Of a stretch of 64,000 nt of DNA, positions 18,001 to 26,500 are shown piece by piece; the stretch's first letter is position 1; each line of letters begins with the position of its first letter. Where the stretch lies: assembly GCF_012849095.1 (NCBI RefSeq), contig NZ_CP051680.1, forward strand, positions 3,746,501-3,810,500, given 5' to 3'. Position numbers and translations under genes: made by a program. The stretch is from Cohnella herbarum (GTDB lineage: Bacteria; Bacillota; Bacilli; Paenibacillales; Paenibacillaceae). The notes beneath the pieces are model-generated. The model made no database searches. It saw only the letters and a program-made list of their open reading frames with translations, and had not been told where the DNA came from.

Positions 18001-19894
18001 CGCGATCGAAGTCTTCTATTACGGTTGTGACCTGACCGTTAACCAACTTGTTAAGATTGGTTATTCCATTAACTTTGGACGCGTAGTAGATGACCCCGTC
18101 CGTATCCACTTCAAGACTTTTGAGATATTGATTACTATCTGGGATGGTCGGTTCCGTGTATACGACTTCCGCTTCCTCGAAATTAACCGGCAGAGAAGCA
18201 AGTGAGATTTCGGGAAGCTTGTAAATATTCATGTCGCTATCCCTTGTAAAGTAAAGATCGCCCTCATCGCTCACAGCGACATTCATAACATCATCCGCGC
18301 CATCTACTACGGTTTCAACGGTTAAATTCGCAACGGATGTTCTTGTGATCTCGCCCATTCCTCTATGAGCGGTATAGACGTACCCATTGTGCTCATCGAT
18401 TTCCATTGCGTCGCGATGTGTCGGGAGAGCTTCCGATGCGGAGACAACCGTGACATCCCCCGTCTTCGTATCGCTCCCCCCGGCTGCGACGGTCCATGCC
18501 GTTCCGTTCCAGACCTGCTTGTGGAAGGTCGCCGTCAAGGTAAAGGTTCCGCCAGTACTCGGCGTATAGGTTGACTTATATCCGCCTGCGCCCAGAACGA
18601 ACGTGCCCGACTGATCCGGTTCTGTCGATTCCCATTCCACCGGAACGTACCGCTCGTCTCCGATTGTTGTGCCATCGGCGGTTTGCCTATCGCCAGCGGC
18701 GGTCAAAGCGACCGTGCTGCCCAAAGGAATATAGCTCGATTTAACGATGACCTGATTGTTCTCCGGGTTAGCCTTCTGAGCTATCGGGATGACGGAATCG
18801 GCATACCAAATGAATTGGTCTCTCTCATAATCCGTATAGAGGATTCTTCCATCCGGTAGAACGGCCAAGCCTGCCGTATCGGCTTCCACATCGATGATGA
18901 ATTCCAATTGAGATTGATCCCCGCCTGCTAGTTGAGCCGGAGTCGCCTTATAGACGTCTGTCCATCCGTCCAAAATGTACAGATCCCCGGTTGGCGCAAA
19001 TGCTAAGCCGCTTATGCCGCGATTGAAGTCTTCTATTACGGTTGTGGCCTCACCGTTAGCCAGCTTGTTAAGATTGGTTTTCCCATTAATTTTGGACGTG
19101 TAGTAGATGGTCCCGTCTGCATTCACTTCAAGGTTATAATGATATGGACTGCTCGAATCCGTGTAAACGACTTCCGCTACAGAAGCACTAACCGGTAGAG
19201 AAGCAAACGAGCTTGCGGGAAGCTTGTAAATATTGAAGTCGCTATCCTTAGTAAAATAAAGATCGCCGTTATCGCTTAGAGCGACGGCCGCCGCATCTGC
19301 CACGCCATTAACGACGGTTTCAACGGTTCGTTCCTCGACGGATGTTCGACTAATCTCGTTCGTTCCCCGATGAGCGGTATAGACGTACCCATTGTGCTCA
19401 TCGATTTCCCTTGCGTAACGATGTGTCGGGAGAGCTTCCGATGCGGAGACAACCATGACATATCGCGTCTTCGTATCGTTCCCCCCGTCTACCTCATCCC
19501 ACTCCGTTCCGTCCCAGATCTGCTTTTGGAAGGTAGCCGTCACAGTAAAGGTTCCGCCAGTACTCGGCGTATAGGTTGACTTATATCCGCCTGCGCCCAG
19601 AACGAACGTGCCCGACTGATCCGGTTCTGTCGATTCCCATCCCACCGGAATGTACCGCTCGTCTCCGATTGTGATGCCATCGGCGGTTTGTCTAACGCCA
19701 GTGGCGGTCAACGTTACCGAATCACCTTGGAAAAAAATCCATGCTGAAACGCCGACATTGTTGTTGGTCGGATTTGCCAAGGTAGGGAGCGATGCCGCAT
19801 AGCTTGTGGGCATCTTCAAGATAGGAAAGAACGTAAAAATCAAAGTAAAACTCATAAAGAAGATACTCATTTTCCTCAGGGCTCTCATATTCAT
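15095..19894 (-). CDS. Secreted SLH protein with ~1-kb tandem propeller/Ig-like repeats
   Basis: 1599 residues, ATG preceded by AGGAGG. After a signal peptide (about 1-34) there are four Ig-like modules (pattern DQSGTFVLGAGGYKSTYTPS) alternating with three propeller-like modules containing NHL/SGL-type blades (VALSDNGDLYFT, LAFAPTGDLYIL, LAVLPDGRILYTD). The repeat period is 335-339 residues. A Pro-rich linker near residue 1150, a second beta domain and three SLH domains (about 1410-1599; ADHWAKAVVNDLG, PDADITRAEFSSML, PSKKITREEAMAMIARA, KATVTRAEVAAMI) follow. SLH domains bind pyruvylated secondary cell-wall polymer, so the protein is displayed on the surface. Propeller and Ig repeats suggest ligand or matrix binding rather than catalysis. 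I do not recognise the exact family. Confidence 0.85.
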   Translation of the reverse strand: MNMRALRKMSIFFMSFTLIFTFFPILKMPTSYAASLPTLANPTNNNVGVSAWIFFQGDSVTLTATGVRQTADGITIGDERYIPVGWESTEPDQSGTFVLGAGGYKSTYTPSTGGTFTVTATFQKQIWDGTEWDEVDGGNDTKTRYVMVVSASEALPTHRYAREIDEHNGYVYTAHRGTNEISRTSVEERTVETVVNGVADAAAVALSDNGDLYFTKDSDFNIYKLPASSFASLPVSASVAEVVYTDSSSPYHYNLEVNADGTIYYTSKINGKTNLNKLANGEATTVIEDFNRGISGLAFAPTGDLYILDGWTDVYKATPAQLAGGDQSQLEFIIDVEADTAGLAVLPDGRILYTDYERDQFIWYADSVIPIAQKANPENNQVIVKSSYIPLGSTVALTAAGDRQTADGTTIGDERYVPVEWESTEPDQSGTFVLGAGGYKSTYTPSTGGTFTLTATFHKQVWNGTAWTVAAGGSDTKTGDVTVVSASEALPTHRDAMEIDEHNGYVYTAHRGMGEITRTSVANLTVETVVDGADDVMNVAVSDEGDLYFTRDSDMNIYKLPEISLASLPVNFEEAEVVYTEPTIPDSNQYLKSLEVDTDGVIYYASKVNGITNLNKLVNGQVTTVIEDFDRGIIGLAFAPTGDLYILDGETDVYKATPAQLAGEDQSQLAPVADLDADPAGLAVLPDGRILYTDYMRDQFIWYADYIIPSIKKANPENNQVIVKSSYIPLGSTVALTAAGDRQTADGTTIGDERYIPVEWESTEPDQSGTFVLGAGGYKSTYTPSTGGTFTVTATFQKQVWDGTEWDEVEGGSNTKTRDVRVVSASEALPTNHYAREIDEHNGFVYTAHRWTNEISRTSVSDLTVETVVTGVENAAAVALSANGDLYFTKDSDYRIFKLPAGSFASQSVDASVAEVVYTDPSSPYHYNLEVDADGAIYYTSEINEKTNLNKLANGQVTTLIEDFEHGINGLAFAPTGDLYILNGWSDVYKATPAQLAGEDQSPLASITEIDADTAGLAILPDGSILYTDNDYGRDQFIWYAHYVIPVTQKANRENNQVIVKSSSITLGDTVAMTAAGDRQTAAGTIIGDERYIPVSWTSNESGKSGAFVLDAGGYKSTYTPSTSGNYTITATFQKQTWNGTAWIVAVGATDSKTANLLVSSSGTSTPSPGSDPGPAKPPETPNNSIEVLINGVAEKAGTATKSTRAGQTVTTITLDRQKLADKLIAGGLRTVVTIPVRNGSDIVVGELNGQMVKDMENKQAVLVIQTENANYTLPAQQINIDAISEQLGKSVTLADIKVQVEIATSSSSIVKIVEDAAKKGQFVVVAPPMDFSIRVVYGDKTVEVKKFNAPVERMIAIPDGVDHSKITTAVVVDPDGTVRHVPTKIIMVDGKYYARINSLTNSTYSLVWHPMEFRDMADHWAKAVVNDLGSRMVLSGVGKDTFNPDADITRAEFSSMLVKGLGLAPERGATEFSDVPQSAWYNGSVRTAYSYGLIKGFDDGSFRPSKKITREEAMAMIARAMEITGLQAKVGSNSPEKQLNAITDMESASEWAKASIAECLKAGVVTGKGNGLLEPKATVTRAEVAAMIGQLLQKSELI
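16430..19640. repeat. Tandem coding repeats, period 1005-1017 bp
   Basis: The landmark CTCGGCGTATA recurs at 16530, 17541, 18558 and 19563, giving periods of 1011, 1017 and 1005 bp, all multiples of three. Long stretches around each landmark are nearly identical at the DNA level, so the copies are recent or are being homogenised. Recombination between them would change the protein by whole modules. Confidence 0.9.
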
Positions 19895-19956
19895 GTTGAC
19901 CTCCTATTAATGAAACGTATCATCGAAAAAGGATTGCCGAACCCTTTATTCGACAA

Positions 19957-20003
19957 CAACCAACATCATTATACAAATTCACGATAAACGAATAATAAAC
20001 AAA
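19957..20003 (-). promoter_or_regulatory. Promoter motif shared by both giant SLH genes (copy 1)
   Basis: Minus strand: TTGTTTATT, 4 nt, GTTTATCG, 6 nt, TGTATAAT. GTTTAT occurs twice at an 11-bp period just upstream of a TATAAT box, about 75 nt before the start of the 15095-19894 gene. The same three blocks with identical gaps occur at 29350-29384 before the other giant gene. Eleven-bp direct repeats near -35 are typical of OmpR/PhoB-family regulators; that link is inferred. Confidence 0.6.
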
Positions 20004-20154
20004 GAAACTCTTATGGCTATACCATTTTTCTATCAGCGCCATTTCTGGCTATCTGAGTGAACTGCACATGTCTGTATTGTCAATAGCGGATTGGATATAG
20101 GGAAATCGCATCAGGAATGGCTTAGTATTCGAGAATCACTACGTACGTTTCTTC

Positions 20155-20340
20155 CTTACGGAGCTAGCGGACGCTATTTTGCTCAAAAAGGCACTTTTCA
20201 AATTTTAAACGGAACTGGGTGCTCTTATTTGTGCTTTTTCTAGTGAAAATTTGGCCTTTGAGCATCAATAGAGGCGTGTAGTTCCGTTAAAATTTCATAA
20301 CGCTCATTTCCGACGAAATAGCGGCGCTGGCTGCCGTTAG
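20155..20340. repeat. 186-bp intergenic repeat, copy A
   Basis: This lies in the 620-nt gap 19895-20514, which otherwise contains the copy-1 promoter motif and the terminator of the next gene. The block has the same layout as 29601-29786: a CGCTATTT segment, then ACGGAAcTGGGtGC, then TTCCGTTAaAATTT, then ATAACG and a final CCGTTAG. The similarity is clear though not exact. There is no open reading frame of interest; it is probably a non-coding dispersed element. Confidence 0.6.
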
Positions 20341-20410
20341 AATTATAACCCTCGTTTTGCCGGAGACGATTCAAAAAAGTGAAACAAATTTATGCTTTCT
20401 AAATCGCGAA

Positions 20411-20457
20411 CAAAAACAACGCCCCCAGGCTGATCGAATCTCAGCTAGGAGGGCGTT
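20411..20457 (-). terminator. Intrinsic terminator of the giant Kelch/SLH gene
   Basis: On the minus strand CAACGCCC and GGGCGTTG enclose a second pairing GCTGA/TCAGC, followed by TTTTTG. It lies about 60 nt past the stop codon at 20515. Confidence 0.85.
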
Positions 20458-20514
20458 GCTTGGTTAAACCCGAACTCCGATTAAATCAAATAGGACTTGT
20501 GCGGCGGTGTTCCA

Positions 20515-23500
20515 TTAATGCTTGGCAGGCTCTACGATAACGCCGCCACCGGATAACACCTTCACCGTGCCGGAAGCAGACTCGATCTCCCGGATAGCCC
20601 AGTTATTTAGCGGTACGTCCTGCCAACTGGAAGTCTTGGCGCTGGCGGTAGGACGTTGGAACAATTTATTCAGAACCTTAACCGCTTCCGCGCGAGACAG
20701 TTTGTTATCCGGACGGAAGGTTCCATCCGTATAGCCTTGCAGAATACCCGCTTGCGCGGCCATCTTGATCGCGTCGGCAGCCCAATGCCCTTGCGTATCG
20801 CTGAATGTTCCGGCAGATGCTTGATCGCCTGCGTCAGATGGCAGTAGCCTGGAGACGATCTTGGCCATCTCCGCGCGGGTAACGGCGACATCCGGACGGA
20901 ACAGCCCTTTGTGATCGCCGAGCATCAGCCCGGAGCGTTGCATGTAGCCGATTTCCTCCGCAGCCCAATGTTTGGCCGCGACATCCGCATAACCTTTCGC
21001 TTGCGTTGACGACATGCCTGTCGTAGAGCCATCCGCGCCAAGACGATGAAGAATGGCTGCGAATTCCGCGCGTTTGATCGATTGCGTCGGGCCGAAAGTG
21101 CCGTTCGGGTAACCGAAAATGTAAGGCTTCAGTACCGAAGCTTCTTCATTCGTTTGAACGGACGTTCTAACGATCGTAAACGTGCTGAATTTGTTGACGA
21201 CGATCGCTATTCCGGCAATTTTGCCGTTCTCGTCGTAACGAATCTCGCCCGACGCAAGTACTTTCTCGCCGTCGCTGTGTTCGATATATACGCTCAATTC
21301 GGACAGCATTTGTTTAGCCGCCGCCTCATCCGTCGGCAACCCCGAATTCGCCAGCGGGAACAGGAGCTCCGCCTTAAACCCGTTGGAGTTGGTTTCAATC
21401 CGGACCGGATTTCCGATTACGGAAGCCGACTTGTTTCCTGTCGCTTTCCGTACCGGTTCAGAGGTCAGAACGCGGGATTTCACTTTATCCCGTTCATCGT
21501 CCGCCACTACCGGAATAACCCGGAAGTAAACATCTTGTCCTTTCTTGCCTAATTGCTGCAGCGAAGCGGCCGACAAATCGATAACCGCTTCGGGCAATAT
21601 GATTTGCAACGATAACCCGCCATCCGCGAGCAAGCTCAAGGCACCAGCGCTGAGATTCACCATCCGCTCATCCGCAGGATCGCCAGGGATATCCGTCACG
21701 TAAATTCGAGCGATGCTGTCATTGTTCTGTTTCGATTTGGCCAATATCATTCGCGCCTTATCCGCATCCAATTTCACGGTATCGAGCGCAATTCCCTCTT
21801 TCGTGATCGTCCGGACGATCTCGATCTGATCCGACCACTTCCCCGCGCCGCCGGCAATCGTCGATTGTCGCACGGTTCCTTCCGGGCTGCCCGTACCGGA
21901 CTTGCTCACGCGGGTTACATTGACGGAATATGTCCGCGAAGCGGTCAGATCGGCCGACTCGACTTTAACGACGATGTTATTTTTCCCTAGCTCGAGGTTA
22001 GGAGCGAATTTGCCTCCGCCCTGCAACGATACGCCCTTTACCGTAACGATTGTCTGCGGATCGTCCGCGATCGCCGTAATCGTTGCCCAACCGTTGTCGG
22101 TGTTCGCTTTGGTGCCATAGCTTAATCGATAAGGACTGAAGTCGCCGTCCATGATTGCGCTCGCCTCCAGACTCGAAAGCAATGGCGCCTGTGCAGGAAC
22201 CGCCTTCTGTCGAACGACGGACAGGGTATACTTACGTTCGCTGTCGTCCTGCGCACGGACCTCGATCACAACGGACGTGCTGTCTCCGCTGAGCGGAACG
22301 TTCACCGAACCGCCGGTTACGGCTTGACCGTTAACTTGAACGACGGCATTCGCTTGCTGCGCGACAGGATGAAGTTCTAGGACAGAAGTTGCGCTCGGTA
22401 CAAGCACCCGGTATGTCGGCACGTTCGGGTCAAAGCCCGGCGACATTACAGCCCCGGTCGTGGCGATGTCCAGTTGCTGCAGATCGGCATTGTTGCTTGG
22501 CATGCGCCAGACGACAACTTGATACTCGCGCGTAGACGTGCCATCCGGCGAGACGACGGTAACCGGAATCGGATTCTCGTTCGCGTCCAAAGGAATCGTC
22601 TGAGAAGCCTGGCCGCCCTGTACGGCTTGGCCGTTGACCCTAATCTCCGATCCCGCCATCTGGGCGTGAGGAGTCAAGGTTACCTCTTCCACCGAGTCTT
22701 CTACATATACGTTATACGTTTCTTCCGTTCCGGTAAAAGGTTGAGCGGCAACCGCTTCGCCCGTTTGCGTCTTCAGCGTCAACGCGTTCAACAGCGCCGC
22801 GTTAGAGCCGGTTGCGATACTCAGCGTATAAAACCGCTCCGGCGGATTACCGGCAGGCTTCACGCCGATTTGTACGGTTCGCCCGCCTTCCGGCAAGTCG
22901 ACTTCGACATACCCGCTTGTCGGCAGCGGCGTACCGTCAATCGAAACGGCGGAAGACGAAACCATCGGTACCGCATATACGCGAACTTTATTTGAATAGG
23001 CTATGGCCTGATAATCGCTTGTACCGAATTGATACGGCGCGCTCATCGTCGCATCGCCCGTCGTCAGCGCAGCCAAGTCGTCCGGATAGGTTAATCCGAT
23101 TCCCGCAGTATCCTTCAACACCTCGAACCCATGCGTTGTCTCGTTGCCAGCCTCGTCGGAAGCCTTCATCGTAATGAGGATCCGATCCGTATTGCTGTCC
23201 CAAGCGAGCGGAGCATAGTAGACGAAGCGGCCCGTATCGTCAATCGGTACGATAACTCCGCCGATATCCAGCTTCGCTCCGGCTTCGGTTTGCCCCTCGA
23301 TTAGCAATTTGCCGGAGAAGTCGACCGTACCGTTAAGCGAGATCGACTTGCCCTCCGTATCATTGCCGCCGGAAACGACCAGCAGCGGCGCCGTGCGATC
23401 GACGAACAGCTTGCGGTACTCGATGCTACGGTCGCCGCGCGCGTTCACCGCTTCGATCCGCATCTTGTATTCTTGCTCTCCTAATGCATTCGTGTCCAGC

Positions 23501-26500
23501 AATTCGTTCAGATCGAACGAATGAGTCCCGTTGGCCGATCCCTGCACGCTATCGAAAGTCCGTCCGTTAATCGTCAGGGTCAGCTCAGCCGCCTGATTCG
23601 ACGTTACTTCAAGCGTTGCCTGTTCGGCCGCCGTAAGGAAAAGCTTCTCGTCGCTTCCGTCATAAGCTGTCGAAGTGCGCTCGACGACCGGTTTCGCTCC
23701 CGCATCGAGCGATACGGTCAGCGCGGCCGGCTGAGGTACCGGGAGCCTCAAGTTAACGTTCTCGGACAGCGGACTCAAGACAAGCCGTCCTCCTTGCTCG
23801 CCGATCGCCGAAACCGCGATCGTATAATCCGCATCAACCCGCAGGCCGGAGATCACCGCTTGCTGCGAAGCTCCGGATTGCGGAGCGAAGTCCATGATTG
23901 GCGTCGTAGGCTGCGCATCCGCCCCTTCGCCTACCCAAATCCGATATCGCTCCACTTGACCGGTTACGGAAGCAAACTGCAGCGATACTTCCCCGTTACC
24001 TGTGGACAGAACGCTAAGCTGAGAAGGCGCATTTAGCGCGTATGGAGCCGTTACCTCCACCTGATTGTCAGCAACCGCATACGTTGACGCGTTGTCGGCG
24101 CTTGTCGCCGCTACCGTCAAATAATAAGTGCCGGGTATCGTCATTTCCGGGATATCCATGACTTTACTGCCCGAAGCCGTTAAACCGTCCGCAAGCACTT
24201 CTCCGCTGTAAGCGTCTCTGCTTCCTGTCAGCATAATAGCCACTTCGGTGTCGGCTGAGGCATTCTCCGTCGACCACGTCACCTGAATACGATTGCCCGT
24301 ATCCGCAAGCGAAGTGACGGAAGCTTTGACGTCAGGCGACGGAATCAGCTTCTGAATTTGCAGATCGACTTTGGTATTGTTCTGTACGAGCCATTTGCCC
24401 GCAGGTGCATTGAGCAACGACACGTAAAGCATGTCTCGTCCATCCTGCACGGGGTTCGGAGTCACGACCTGCGTTTGATCCAACGGATCTCCTCCGGAAG
24501 AAGGGGCAAGCACCCTATCCGCCGCCGGCTGCAAGTAGGCGTTGCCGCTCTGATCTGCGAAATTCAGCGTATAAGGCTTGCCGTTCGGCGCAAGAACGAC
24601 CGTACCGGTGTTGCCGCCGCTAACCGAGAGCATATAATCGCCCTTCTCCGCCAATTCGAAGTACTTGGAATAACGTCCTTCGTCCAGCAATGGCTTGATG
24701 GACTTGAACTTCCTGTTTAATTTGTAAGCCGCGACGCTCGTAAAGGCGCTGCCCACCGCTTTCCATTGTCCATTCAATTCAACCTTGTCGAGCCACACGG
24801 TCATCTTCTTCTGAGCTTCGTCGAACGTAACGTTCATCCCGCTCAAATTCGGATCGGGCTGCAATTTGTAATACTCACCGTTAGGCGCGTAAAGCTTCGT
24901 CTCTTCGTCCGCGCCGTAAATTTCCACGATGGCTTGACCGCTGCTCGTGCGGCTCATCTCGATATACGTAGGATAGGCCTTGTCTTGCACCCATTGCCGC
25001 AACTGTTCCATTGTCGTCAGCGACGGCACATCGTTAATCGCCGCCTTCGGACTCTCGTCCGCGCTGATCAGCCATGTTCCGCTTTCAACCGCATCCAGCA
25101 GAACGTGCAGATCGCCCGAATCCATGAAGGAATTCCAACCAGGTTCGTTTTGCGACATTTGCACGTTATACGGTCGTCCATCCGGTTTATAGAGGATAAC
25201 CTCTCCCTGCGCTGCTTCGATGTTCAAAGCGTAGGCGCCCGCTTCTTCTATAATCAGGGATGTCACCGATCGATCAGGCGTACCCTCCCATACAGCGGCC
25301 AGTTGGTCCAGCGTCAACGATTGGTTTGCGAACAATAATTCGTTCACGCCGATTCGGCTGCCGTTCCCGGTAATGAGCTTCCAGTTTCCTTCATATAACG
25401 ATGCCCGCATATAGGTTGTATTTTGGCCGTCGTTATATACCGCTTCCGTTTTTATCGTATTTTCGACACTCGGATTTGCTGCGGAAGATGCCTTCAATAC
25501 GGCCGACCGTTGGTCGCCGGTCATGACGATCAGTGCCTCATAAGAACGGTTGACCGTGAACTCGGAGCTGATCTGACTGCTCGATGCGTCCGCATTCATC
25601 GTCATGCGCGGCATCCGGTCAACCGCCGTCAATTGCCCGTCCGCAATTCGCGCGTTAACGTTCGTCTCCGTCGTATCTTCCGGCTGAATCGCCAAGCGCA
25701 TCGGCGTCAGCTCGTACACTTTTTCCATTGCGCCTGTCGTCGAAGCAAGACCGTTGGCAGCGTTGAATCGGGCAAAATCAAAAGATTTCTTCCAATCGTC
25801 GGCGGCCGCAATCAAGAACGGCGAAGAGTTGTTCGGCTTATTGTAAAGAATTAATTCCTCTAATATATCTCCCAATGGTGCGGTCTGCTCGAAAAAATCG
25901 TTGACGCTGTTGTAGAGATCGAGACCTTTCTCCCACCACGATTTCTTCGGCGGTTCCGCCTCTACTTCGAACAGAATCGTATTGTTTTGGAACGTATACG
26001 TCACTCTCGCGTTGATGCCGTTATGCTTCATCAAACCCGACATCCCTTTTTCGTTCACGCTCAGCACGACATTACGCACCGTCGCTCCGCCGATGCGCGG
26101 AATGCCCTTAGGCACGTACACGGTTCCTTTGAGCACGCCGCTGTAACCTTTCTTGTTAAAAGAATACGCGCCGATGACCCCTTTGACGTAATCGAACACG
26201 CTAATATTTCCTTTGGCCAAGAAGCCTTGCGAAGCGAAGCCCGGTAGTGCGGCGATCTTCGGATCTGTAACGACCTGCATGCTCATGTCGTTCACCGGGA
26301 ACCAGTAATAATATTCGATTCCGCTGGCGTCGAAGCCGTAATTGGTTAGATCGACCGCGATAGAATCCGTTCCGAGCAGATTGAATTTGTAATCAACCGT
26401 CGGGTGCTTAAGCATCGGTACGATAACATCCGCTACCGAGCCTGTCACGCTGAACCTCTGAGGGATTTGCGACTTCCCTGCCAGGTTATTCACGTTGCCG

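Noticed and set aside
20515..20734. Truncated end of the giant gene as a separate protein
   Set aside because: The SLH domains and tail are continuous with the upstream frame.
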